From: Smithellaceae bacterium
GTDB taxonomy: Bacteria; Desulfobacterota; Syntrophia; Syntrophales; JAQULV01
DNA: 5,197 bases
Reading direction: 5' to 3'
Assembly (NCBI GenBank): GCA_028718405.1
Contig: JAQULV010000136.1
Coordinates: 1 to 5,197, forward strand
A program made the translations under genes and the position numbers. Of this stretch, positions 1 to 5,197 are shown piece after piece. The notes beneath the pieces are model-generated. The model was given only the letters and a program-made list of their open reading frames with translations, was not told the DNA's origin and made no database searches. Position 1 is the first letter of the stretch, and each line of letters starts with the position of its first letter.

Positions 1-105
1 AAGGTGAAACTGAACCTTTTCCTCCCTAACAGCGCTGTGCAGTTTCACGGCGATATCGATATCGCCGAAATGGATGCTGCCTTTCCAGATAGCATGTTCT
101 GCCAT
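1..105 (-). CDS. ku: Ku protein, N-terminal part (gene runs off the left edge)
   Basis: Only the first 35 codons are present; the rest lies beyond base 1. Translation begins MAEHAIWKGSIHFGDIDIAV and continues with KLHSAVREEKVQFHL. This matches the opening beta-strands of bacterial Ku (the xAIWKGSIxFG signature followed by VKLxSAxxEExxxFHL). Ku forms a homodimeric ring that binds double-strand DNA ends and, in known systems, recruits the ligase LigD for non-homologous end joining. The ATG is well supported: a strong purine-rich ribosome binding site (GAGGTGAGGAG) lies a few bases upstream. The serine hydrolase gene upstream on the same strand ends 65 bases away, so Ku could be co-transcribed or have its own promoter. 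No ligD is visible; it could lie beyond the left edge. The family call is secure for so short a fragment because the motif is distinctive. Confidence 0.9.
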   Translation of the reverse strand, partial: MAEHAIWKGSIHFGDIDIAVKLHSAVREEKVQFHL

Positions 106-135
106 AGCTCCTCACCTCTTGTGATCTCTTGGTAG

Positions 136-154
136 TATTGAAGTCTTTTCAATA
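136..154. repeat. 7-bp inverted repeat in the ku leader
   Basis: TATTGAA, a 5-base spacer, then TTCAATA form a perfect dyad 31 to 49 bases upstream of the ku start codon, in the 65-base gap between ku and the hydrolase gene. It could be an operator or a weak mRNA hairpin. It has no GC-rich stem and no T tract, so it is not a standard terminator. I found no convincing -35/-10 pair beside it, so a regulatory role is only a suggestion. Confidence 0.35.
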
Positions 155-170
155 AACGCCGTTGGGGCCT

Positions 171-1415
171 TCAATCATCGATTGCCTGATAGGCGAGCGT
201 CCAGAAGTCCCGGAAGATATTCTCCGGACGTGGAGTAGACCAGGCTTTCTGCGTCATGAGGATCGTTACCATCTCTTCCCGCGGGTCGGAATACCAGGAC
301 GTCCCCAGGCCACCATCCCACCCGAACTTTCCAATGGACTCATAGATGTTGCTGCGTTTGGTAACCACGGCAAGACCAAATCCCCAGCCGCGATCTTCGA
401 ATTGGTTCGGGAATAGACCGGAGACCGATTTCTGTTCGGCGGTAAGTTGGTCCGCGACCATAATATCAAAAGCAGGACGGGACAGGAGACGTCTGCGCCC
501 GTATTTGCCTTTGTTCAACATCATTTGGCCAAAGGCCAGGTAGTCATCGACTGTTGAAACGAGGCCAGCTGCCGCCGAAGGAAATGCCGGGGGGCAGGTC
601 CACTGGCCGTCGATTGCATCATCATAAATCTGCAGCTCTTTCTTATCAGGATCGGTCCAATAACTGGTCGTAAATCGTCTGAGTTTTGCCTGCGGCACGC
701 TGAAGCTCGTGTCTTTCATACCCAAGGGCTCAAAAATGCGCTCACGAAAGAAGGCTTCCAGAGGCTGCCCTGAAGCACGGGCAATCAAGATACCCAATAC
801 GTCCGACCCGGTGTTGTACATCCACTTCTCCCCGGGCTGGTGCATGAGCGGTAACGTCCCCAGACGCCGAATCCATTCATCCGGCTCCGGCGGTAGGGAC
901 GGTTTCGGGAGTCCTTGCCCGAGACCCAACTCCTCCATTGCCTTCTGTATCGGATATGTTCCCGGCGGCGCCATGACGATTCCAATCCCCATGCAGAAGG
1001 TCAGCAGGTCCCTCACCTTAATCGACCGACGTGCCGGCGTCGTGTCATCCAAGGGGGCATCGATTCTCTTGAGGACACTGCGATTTGATAATTCCGGCAA
1101 CAGCTGATCCACAGGATCATCCAGACGCAGTCTACATTCCTCCACGAGGATCATCGTTGCCAGCGCCGTTACTGGTTTGGTCATGGAGGAAATGCGGAAG
1201 ATGGTATCGCGCGTTAACGGAGAACCGTTGAAAGCCTTCTTGCCTAAGATATGGATATGGACTTCATTACGCCTGCTGATCAATGCGGCTATCCCAGGAA
1301 CCTCCTCCTTTTCTATATACCCTGCCAAGACGTCGTGCATAAGCTGAAGACGCCTTTTTGATAGTCTGCCTCTGCGCATGCTCTCTTTTGTTTTTCGCTT
1401 CGGCGTAAGGGACAT
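171..1415 (-). CDS. Serine hydrolase of the beta-lactamase / class C penicillin-binding-protein fold (esterase-like)
   Basis: The 414-residue protein has the hallmarks of the Beta-lactamase (PF00144) family. The nucleophile motif S-M-T-K is at 77-80 in the context FRISSMTKPVTALA, with Ser77 the expected nucleophile and Lys80 the general base. The second-motif tyrosine is probably Tyr200 in WMYNTGSDVLG. A C-terminal GWDGGLGTSW segment (365-374) occupies the place of the KTG/HTG box. Relatives include EstB-type esterases, D-aminopeptidases and lactonases as well as true class C beta-lactamases, so the substrate cannot be named. The N-terminus is basic (KRKTKESMRRGRLSKRR) with no hydrophobic signal segment, which argues for a cytoplasmic enzyme and against a secreted antibiotic-resistance enzyme. 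The start is uncertain: the ATG at 1415 has a poor ribosome binding site, and Met13 (ATG at 1379) follows an AGAG stretch. Both starts lie before the conserved domain. The length is normal and the frame is intact. It may be co-transcribed with ku downstream. Confidence 0.9.
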   Translation of the reverse strand: MSLTPKRKTKESMRRGRLSKRRLQLMHDVLAGYIEKEEVPGIAALISRRNEVHIHILGKKAFNGSPLTRDTIFRISSMTKPVTALATMILVEECRLRLDDPVDQLLPELSNRSVLKRIDAPLDDTTPARRSIKVRDLLTFCMGIGIVMAPPGTYPIQKAMEELGLGQGLPKPSLPPEPDEWIRRLGTLPLMHQPGEKWMYNTGSDVLGILIARASGQPLEAFFRERIFEPLGMKDTSFSVPQAKLRRFTTSYWTDPDKKELQIYDDAIDGQWTCPPAFPSAAAGLVSTVDDYLAFGQMMLNKGKYGRRRLLSRPAFDIMVADQLTAEQKSVSGLFPNQFEDRGWGFGLAVVTKRSNIYESIGKFGWDGGLGTSWYSDPREEMVTILMTQKAWSTPRPENIFRDFWTLAYQAIDD

Positions 1416-1748
1416 AATATCTTTTGGAAGTGTTACTCGTTAGATCTGCCGGTCTGATTCGGCATCGTCGAGGGGATCCTTTGATCCTATGGTATACTGC
1501 CGGCTGGCGACTTCAGGTATGTCGTGAAACAGTGGTTACCTCTTCCGTTGATGCAGAGACGAAAAGACGGTCCTATACATTTATCCCGATTATAATTATC
1601 TTCTGCAACCCCTGTGATTATTTTAAGCTGAACGGCAGATAACCGCAAGCGATTTAATGAACTTATGACCTGCGCAAAAATGACGTGACATCCTCATGCG
1701 TATTGAACAGACGAAGAAAGAGAAGCGCTGCAATGCGTCGCATGAATG
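1416..1748. other. Intergenic stretch between hydrolase and methyltransferase genes, no supported gene
   Basis: This 333-base gap is the upstream region of the hydrolase gene and the downstream region of the methyltransferase gene, both on the minus strand. Short ORFs exist here but have no ribosome binding site or recognisable sequence. A perfect TATAAT on the minus strand (1594-1589) has only a poor -35 match (ATCACA at 18 bases) and would give a hydrolase leader of about 165 bases. Small dyads TGCCG/CGGCA (1447-1464) and GGATC/GATCC (about 1476-1490) are too short to call. No terminator with a T tract was seen after the methyltransferase gene. Confidence 0.5.
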
Positions 1749-2477
1749 CTATTTGCATGCTTCTACATACAAAGACTCCGGTTTATATTCATATCCATTC
1801 GTATCAACGTCAAGTCGGTATGCAGACCAATTTGGAATCAAGCTCGTGTCGTAGCGTTGTATATATACTTCTTCGTAGCCTGTGTCGACCAGAGCTGCTT
1901 GCAGGCTAATCCTGTCATATACCCATTGATGCGTTTCGCCTCTGCGTCGCGCATCTCCGAGAACAAGGTTCTCGACAAACCGATGTAATGGAGTCTGCTG
2001 GCTTGCACCACACGCCTCCTTTCGCACGGACTGTTCCAATAGCGGGGCGATATAGGAATCATGTTTTCTGAATTCAGTGGGGTCCGTTTCACAAGATTCA
2101 ATGTGTGCGACGTAGGCGCTACAGGCCTTTTCAAAATCCGGAACCACGATGCGATGAATCCCTCCCCTCTTCAATACCCTCTTAACTTCCATGAGAAATT
2201 TGATTGCAACATCTCTGTCCAGATGTTCCAGCATATGTGAGTGGTAAACTACGTCTATCGAATCAGAGTCAAACGGAATGCCCTTCGCCAGATTGTGAAC
2301 CATGATATTGTCCGGAAGCGACTTAAACCTTTCCAAACGTTCTCCTTTGATAAAGAGAGGGACAACCGGTCTCAAGATATTCACTTTTCTTAGCCGCAAA
2401 TAGATCGACCAATCAATATTTATCACTTCAGGACTGTTGCTGGTTTTTGTGCCACACCCGAGGTTAAGTATCTTCAC
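1749..2477 (-). CDS. Class I SAM-dependent methyltransferase (Methyltransf_11-like), GTG start
   Basis: The protein (242 residues from the GTG) transfers a methyl group from S-adenosylmethionine; the acceptor is unknown. Numbered from this start, the SAM-binding motif I is LNLGCG at 4-9 and the acidic residue ending the second strand is Asp22 (INID). A post-motif segment reads NLAKGIPFDSDSIDVVYHSH followed by MLEH (82-85). LKRGGIHRIVVPD (102-114) is the usual strand after the ...EVKRVLKRGG helix. The C-terminal region (HQWVYDRISLQAALVDTGYEEV) is typical of the small methyltransferases often found in sugar and cell-surface gene sets, but no such neighbours are visible. The frame is open to ATG codons at 2507 and 2504, which have no ribosome binding site. 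The GTG at 2477 follows GGGAGG by five bases and gives the family-typical beginning MKILNLGCG, so I prefer it. It is monocistronic as far as can be seen. Function beyond methyl transfer is not assigned. Confidence 0.87.
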   Translation of the reverse strand: MKILNLGCGTKTSNSPEVINIDWSIYLRLRKVNILRPVVPLFIKGERLERFKSLPDNIMVHNLAKGIPFDSDSIDVVYHSHMLEHLDRDVAIKFLMEVKRVLKRGGIHRIVVPDFEKACSAYVAHIESCETDPTEFRKHDSYIAPLLEQSVRKEACGASQQTPLHRFVENLVLGDARRRGETHQWVYDRISLQAALVDTGYEEVYIQRYDTSLIPNWSAYRLDVDTNGYEYKPESLYVEACK

Positions 2478-2489
2478 ATCATCCTCCCG
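2478..2489 (-). promoter_or_regulatory. Ribosome binding site that decides the methyltransferase GTG start
   Basis: On the minus strand GGGAGG is followed by five bases (ATGAT) and then GTG. The upstream ATG codons at 2507 and 2504 have only AT-rich sequence (GCTAAAAG) before them. The site therefore supports translation from GTG 2477 and places motif I four residues from the N-terminus, as is common in this family. Confidence 0.65.
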
Positions 2490-2505
2490 GTAAATTCGCC
2501 ACATC

Positions 2506-2534
2506 ATCTTTTAGCGAATGACAATCAATGTCAA
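2506..2534 (-). promoter_or_regulatory. Candidate sigma-70 promoter for the methyltransferase gene
   Basis: A perfect -35 hexamer TTGACA (2534-2529) is followed 17 bases later by AAAGAT (2511-2506), a weak -10. A TAAAAG reading at 15 bases is an alternative. Transcription starting near 2499 would give a leader of about 20 bases before the GTG start and would exclude the upstream ATG codons. The -35 box overlaps an inverted repeat, suggesting control by a repressor. Confidence 0.35.
2519..2533. repeat. Perfect 5+5 inverted repeat overlapping the candidate -35 box
   Basis: TGACA, ATCAA, TGTCA form a 15-base dyad about 42 bases upstream of the methyltransferase GTG, and its right arm is part of the TTGACA hexamer. 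The placement fits an operator for a dimeric regulator. The dyad is short enough to arise by chance and no regulator gene is visible nearby. Confidence 0.3.
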
Positions 2535-2896
2535 GGGCAAACAGAATTTCGCTGCCTTTGCCGACGAACTGTCCGCGTTCATAATAAGATCTTGCTAAAG
2601 TAGACTGCGGAAACAACATCAGGTCAGACACAAGAAGGGAGTCGACCTCGGTCGTGATAAGGGCACCAACGTGTTAGGCGAAATCGGCTAGTCGGGAAGA
2701 ATATCAGGCGGTGCTATGAACCGAGTAACGTCGTTGCGTTCAAACGGTAAGGGGCTTTGAACGATCTCAGAGAATCAGCAAGGGTTTCTGACTTTACCCT
2801 GCCGTGTCAGTCGTAGCTCTGAATCGCCATTGTTAGCTGTGGCACACTTCTCATTACCATTTTCATAACAAAAAGGTCATGGTATATCATCGAATC
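2535..2896. other. Non-coding stretch with local hairpins, no supported gene
   Basis: No long ORF or recognisable protein was found on either strand in this part of the 2508-3171 gap. It contains a perfect 8-base dyad (2737-2763) and, immediately after, a second imperfect dyad TCAGA/TCTGA (about 2767-2791). A 14-base motif at 2789-2802 recurs near 4926. The closely spaced structures could belong to a small RNA or to the remains of a decayed gene; neither is demonstrated. A weak TATCAT -10-like sequence near 2885-2890 could serve the small ORF downstream. Confidence 0.4.
2737..2763. repeat. 8-bp perfect inverted repeat (hairpin with 11-base loop)
   Basis: CGTTCAAA and TTTGAACG flank an 11-base G-rich loop (CGGTAAGGGGC). 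There is no T tract on either side, so it does not look like an intrinsic terminator. It lies in a gene-free region about 145 bases upstream of the TAG-interrupted small ORF. It could be an operator or part of a structured RNA. Confidence 0.45.
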
Positions 2897-2908
2897 AGGA
2901 GCAGGGAG

Positions 2909-3064
2909 ATGATGCTTGAGACACGAAAACGAATACCCGAAGAACTGTGGAACTAGTGGCGGAATTCTGAGAAAAAAGAGGCGGTGAAGGACTTGTTGCC
3001 CTATTACATCATCACATCTCTTTTCTTTCTGACACTCGCTGTGGTCCTAGGACTTATCGATTGA
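2909..3064 (+). pseudogene. Small single-pass membrane protein ORF interrupted by an in-frame TAG
   Basis: The frame begins ATG ATG after a good ribosome binding site (AGGAG at 2897-2901, seven bases before 2909). It encodes MMLETRKRIPEELWN and then meets TAG at 2954-2956. The same frame continues open for 35 codons to TGA at 3062-3064: WRNSEKKEAVKD followed by LLPYYIITSLFFLTLAVVLG and LID. The product would be about 51 residues: a charged cytoplasmic N-terminal half, then one hydrophobic helix (about residues 31-50). This is the usual plan of small bacterial inner-membrane proteins. I do not recognise a family. The good start site and the smooth charged-then-hydrophobic architecture across the TAG suggest one original gene, now a pseudogene by a single nonsense change, or read through by recoding. 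A GTG at 2984 could start the membrane part alone, but its ribosome binding site is poorly spaced. Chance cannot be excluded for so short an ORF. Confidence 0.4.
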
Positions 3065-3171
3065 CAGAAATGCTGATTTGGCGCAATTTCTCGGTAAGCA
3101 GCGGTCACAAAACTTTGCCTGCCGTCCCGGAAAAACAACGTAACTTATTTAAATAATTGTAAATTAAGCCA
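3065..3171. other. Gap between the small ORF and the 3' end of ssrA
   Basis: No gene is seen here. An AT palindrome TTATTTAAATAA lies near 3145-3156, and on the minus strand a run of five T follows about 12 bases later (GTTACGTTGTTTTT). This is where ssrA transcription should end, but the palindrome has almost no loop and no GC base pairs, so it is not called as an intrinsic terminator. Confidence 0.35.
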
Positions 3172-3527
3172 TGGTGGAGGCGGCGGGAGTCGAACCCGCG
3201 TCCGGAAACATTCCACTGTAGTTTCTACGTACGTGTCCTTTGTTTTAGCTTCGCACCGGTTGACTCCCAAAGGCAGGATTCTGCCGGCACTAGCCTGTTA
3301 AGATTTTCGCCCCCTTCCCACCAGGCGGAGGAAGTCGGTTATTCCGTCTTAATGACGCCCTATCTGACCCGACGGACAAAGTCAGTAGAACGTTAGCCGT
3401 CTTAAGCGGCTAAGGCGTAATCGTAGTTGTCTGCGATTATCTTTTTCCTACCTGTTTAACGAGGCCTGTAGGAACCTCGGTACGCTGCCACAGCTTCAAC
3501 TATCCCCGTCGAAACCGTGACGCCCCC
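3172..3527 (-). ncRNA. ssrA: Transfer-messenger RNA (tmRNA)
   Basis: tmRNA enters stalled ribosomes with SmpB, acts first as an alanyl-tRNA, then as a short message that adds a degradation tag and supplies a stop codon. The 5' end GGGGGCGTCACGGTTTCGAC followed by GGGGATAG is the conserved tRNA-like start. The 3' end carries GGTTCGACTCCC (T arm) and CGCCTCC-ACCA, with CCA encoded. The first seven bases GGGGGCG pair with CGCCTCC to form the acceptor stem with one G-U pair, which fixes both ends. At 356 bases it is a standard one-piece tmRNA. The tag reading frame lies at 3434-3402. The later part contains complementary G- and C-rich segments consistent with pseudoknots. It sits directly behind smpB, with its own strong promoter between them; the promoter predicts a leader of about 17 bases, which would be removed by RNase P. 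Confidence 0.97.
3402..3434 (-). other. tmRNA tag-peptide reading frame (ADNYDYALAA)
   Basis: Inside ssrA the resume codon GCA is preceded by GATAATC and followed by codons for ADNYDYALAA and a TAA stop. Together with the alanine carried by the tRNA-like end, the added tag would be A-ADNYDYALAA. The terminal ALAA is the degron recognised by ClpXP-type proteases in bacteria studied; the upstream ADNYDY part is shorter than in the E. coli tag (ANDENYALAA type). Confidence 0.93.
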
Positions 3528-3550
3528 AAGTTTTGAAAGAACTGTAAATC

Positions 3551-3579
3551 AATATAGGATCAATCGCCGCGATAGTCAA
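3551..3579 (-). promoter_or_regulatory. Sigma-70 promoter of ssrA
   Basis: On the minus strand TTGACT (3579-3574), a 17-base spacer and TATATT (3556-3551) give a near-consensus promoter with optimal spacing. Transcription would begin near 3544, about 17 bases before the mature 5' end of tmRNA. The -35 box lies 16 bases after the smpB stop codon, so ssrA is probably transcribed on its own strongly, with possible read-through from smpB. Confidence 0.75.
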
Positions 3580-3595
3580 GAAACCTCTCGCTGTG

Positions 3596-4066
3596 CTAGC
3601 GGTTCCTATTCCGGAAGGCCCGCTCCATATCAAGCTTATCTTCCCGCCTTTTGATATCTTCGCGCTTGTCGAAGAGCTTCTTCCCTCGGCCGGTCCCTAT
3701 CTCCACCTTCACCTTACCGTCCTTGAAATACATGCGCAGGGGGATGATGGATAGCCCCTTTTCGTTCGCCCGGCCATAGAGTTTCTTGATCTCTCGCTTG
3801 TGGAGGAGGAGTTTCCTTACGCGGAGCGGATCGTGGTTGAAGCGGTTGCCGAAGTTGTAGGGACTGATGTGGAGATCATGGAGAAAGACCTCCCCTTCTT
3901 TGATTTGGGCATAGCTGTCCTTCAGGTTGGCCCTCCCCTCGCGCAGAGACTTGACCTCCGTTCCCTGAAGAACTATGCCGGTCTCATAGGTGTCTTCGAT
4001 GAAATAGTTCACCCGAGCCAGTTTGTTCTGACAGATAAGTTTTTCCGGTGCGTCTTTCCTTGCCAT
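3596..4066 (-). CDS. smpB: SsrA-binding protein SmpB
   Basis: SmpB binds the tRNA-like domain of tmRNA and delivers it to stalled ribosomes, its C-terminal tail filling the empty mRNA channel. The 156-residue protein has the family's OB-fold core: [20 protein letters not shown] at 14-33, [20 protein letters not shown] at 34-53, then [29 protein letters not shown] (129-141) leads into the basic tail ending AFRNRNR. The frame is open upstream to 4162, which would add 32 residues of non-conserved sequence overlapping the preceding gene. I chose Met at 4066 because it gives [18 protein letters not shown], the usual length and beginning, though its ribosome binding site (AAAGAAG) is only moderate. 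It follows the PP-loop gene by 58 bases on the same strand, probably in one transcript, and is followed by ssrA, its functional partner. Confidence 0.97.
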   Translation of the reverse strand: MARKDAPEKLICQNKLARVNYFIEDTYETGIVLQGTEVKSLREGRANLKDSYAQIKEGEVFLHDLHISPYNFGNRFNHDPLRVRKLLLHKREIKKLYGRANEKGLSIIPLRMYFKDGKVKVEIGTGRGKKLFDKREDIKRREDKLDMERAFRNRNR

Positions 4067-4124
4067 TTTCTTCTTTGTTTCCCGTATGGGGGAGCAACGC
4101 TTGGCTGCCCCGTCGCTCTGGCGG

Positions 4125-4883
4125 TCAGGGAATGTTCTCGATGCGGTCGGGTAAGTAGTCAACCTTCACGTGCGCCAGTGCCCGCCAAATATTGTTTCGA
4201 ACCTCGCTGTTCTCCTGCTCGATGTTATTCAGTAACTCTTTTATATATCGCCTTTTGGAATTACCGTGCGAGGGGCATTTACTTTCCACGATAGGTAACC
4301 GCCTTTCCACAGCGTACTTCTTAATCAATCCTTCCCTGATGTATGCAAACGGCCGGATGATATGCATCCGGCCGGCAAAGACCTTCTGCTTAGGCAGCAT
4401 CGTGCTGATCTCTCTTCCGAAGAACATATTGATCAGCAGGGTCTCAATGATGTCATCCCGGTGATGCCCCAGCGCTATCTTGTTGCAGCCTTGTTTCGCC
4501 GCGATCTCAAACAGCCTCTTGCGCCGCAGACGAGAACATAGAAAACACGGATTCTTTTTGTTGTAATCGCTGTGCGCCAGCACCCCGATGTCTGTCTTTT
4601 CCAGGATGCAGTTGCAACCACTTTCTTCGAGATAACGGGCCAGAAGATCGCATGCTTCGTAACTTGGATCAAAACCCGGGTCGATGTTGACGGCAAGGAT
4701 TTCGAAAGGAGGAACAAATACCATCGGCGAAACCAGGAGGTCAAGGAGAGCCAGACTGTCAGCCCCGCCGGAGACTCCGACCAACACCCGATCGCCCTCC
4801 GCAATCATCCCATAGTCCATGATTGCTTTTTCCAACCATTTTTTCAGATGGAGGTAGAGTTTTGTCTCCTTTTCCCGCTTCAA
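4125..4883 (-). CDS. TtcA-family PP-loop ATPase, probable tRNA 2-thiocytidine synthetase
   Basis: The 252-residue protein is an N-type ATP pyrophosphatase. The PP-loop SGGADS is at 38-43, in [21 protein letters not shown] Cys-x-x-Cys pair (Cys113, Cys116, in [18 protein letters not shown]) and a later Cys203 ([19 protein letters not shown]) match the three cysteines that hold the iron-sulfur cluster in Ttc[15 protein letters not shown] at 139-152 is the second family signature. TtcA proteins adenylate cytidine 32 of certain tRNAs and replace its oxygen with sulfur. TilS (lysidine synthase) is in the same superfamily but lacks this cysteine set, so TtcA-like is the better call; the exact tRNA target is inferred. 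The first codon is TTG at 4883: an in-frame TAA lies two codons before it, and it keeps the N-terminal helix ([19 protein letters not shown]) conserved in TtcA. GAGGAAA lies about 13 bases upstream, rather far. Met22 and Met26 are alternatives. It is probably the first gene of an operon with smpB. Confidence 0.85.
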   Translation of the reverse strand: MKREKETKLYLHLKKWLEKAIMDYGMIAEGDRVLVGVSGGADSLALLDLLVSPMVFVPPFEILAVNIDPGFDPSYEACDLLARYLEESGCNCILEKTDIGVLAHSDYNKKNPCFLCSRLRRKRLFEIAAKQGCNKIALGHHRDDIIETLLINMFFGREISTMLPKQKVFAGRMHIIRPFAYIREGLIKKYAVERRLPIVESKCPSHGNSKRRYIKELLNNIEQENSEVRNNIWRALAHVKVDYLPDRIENIP

Positions 4884-4917
4884 TTCTTAATCGTTTCCTC
4901 GCGCAGATAGTGAGTTG

Positions 4918-4946
4918 ATACTACATGACTTTACCCTGCTAATCAA
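4918..4946 (-). promoter_or_regulatory. Candidate sigma-70 promoter for the TtcA-like gene and smpB
   Basis: On the minus strand TTGATT (4946-4941), a 17-base spacer and TAGTAT (4923-4918) match the consensus at four of six positions each with ideal spacing. Transcription would start near 4911, about 28 bases before the TTG start codon. The spacer contains a 14-base sequence also present at 2789-2802. Confidence 0.4.
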
Positions 4947-4970
4947 GGAACATTACCATCCGGAATTGGC

Positions 4971-4997
4971 TTGAAAAATGGAGCTAACTGTTATAGA
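4971..4997 (+). promoter_or_regulatory. Candidate promoter for eno
   Basis: TTGAAA (4971-4976) is followed after 15 bases by TATAGA (4992-4997), or after 17 bases by TAGAAA. Both are imperfect, but they lie in the only intergenic space before eno and would give a leader of about 40 bases. This divergent region also carries the candidate promoter for the PP-loop gene on the other strand. Confidence 0.3.
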
Positions 4998-5035
4998 AAT
5001 CAGCGATATTCGTGGTTCCGTACTGAACCTTATGA

Positions 5036-5197
<162 letters not shown>

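Noticed and set aside
51..64. Palindrome CGATATCGATATCG within ku
   Set aside because: It lies in coding sequence for GDIDIA, and simple repetition of GATATC explains it.
709..1107. 132-codon plus-strand ORF inside the hydrolase gene
   Set aside because: It is antisense to a well-supported family member; its sequence is a shadow of the hydrolase codons.
1424..1642. Plus-strand 72-codon ORF in the hydrolase-methyltransferase gap
   Set aside because: It has no ribosome binding site, no recognisable sequence and unusual composition, and it begins in the leader of the opposite-strand gene.
2640..2800. Possible group II intron fragment
   Set aside because: The GC-moderate, structure-rich text looked vaguely similar, but there is no domain V hairpin, no reverse transcriptase and no recognisable intron boundary.
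3140..3160. Intrinsic terminator for ssrA
   Set aside because: The TTATTTAAATAA palindrome has no GC pairs and no usable loop, and the T run is not directly after the stem.
4067..4162. N-terminal extension of SmpB to the ATG at 4162
   Set aside because: It would add 32 non-conserved residues and overlap the upstream gene; SmpB normally begins near MARKD..., about 155 residues in total.
3800..4294. 164-codon plus-strand ORF
   Set aside because: It is antisense to smpB and the end of the TtcA-like gene, both strongly supported, and has no ribosome binding site or family signature.

Overview
The window looks like ordinary chromosomal DNA of a Gram-negative-type bacterium. Several features would fit a deltaproteobacterium (Desulfobacterota-like lineage): the tmRNA tag ending in YALAA, a Ku protein with the VKLHSAVREEKVQFHL type of N-terminus, and a compact TtcA-type PP-loop protein beside enolase. 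This placement is an inference from impressions of protein similarity and was not tested. No integrase, transposase, CRISPR array or tRNA gene was seen.

Layout. At the left edge (1-105, minus) is the first 35 codons of a Ku homologue, the DNA-end-binding protein of bacterial non-homologous end joining. Just upstream of it, on the same strand, is a full-length cytoplasmic beta-lactamase-fold serine hydrolase (171-1415). A 333-base gap with only weak signals follows. Next comes a class I SAM-dependent methyltransferase (minus). Its best start is a GTG at 2477 with a good ribosome binding site, not the upstream ATG codons. It is preceded by a TTGACA -35 box that overlaps a perfect inverted repeat.

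The stretch 2508-3171 has no long ORF. It contains a plus-strand small ORF with a good ribosome binding site, an in-frame TAG at codon 16, and a predicted membrane helix in the same frame after the TAG (2909-3064). It also holds a hairpin and a 14-base motif that recurs upstream of the PP-loop gene.

The right half is a translation and RNA block. ssrA (tmRNA, 3172-3527, minus) has its own promoter directly behind smpB (3596-4066, minus), which encodes its protein partner. Upstream of smpB is a TtcA-family tRNA thiolation ATPase (4125-4883, minus, TTG start). Genes for ribosome rescue (SmpB and tmRNA) and tRNA modification therefore lie side by side. A divergent intergenic region of about 160 bases with candidate promoters on both strands separates this block from the start of enolase (5045 to the right edge, plus).

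No clearly new system is visible. The item most worth a second look is the TAG-interrupted small membrane-protein ORF.
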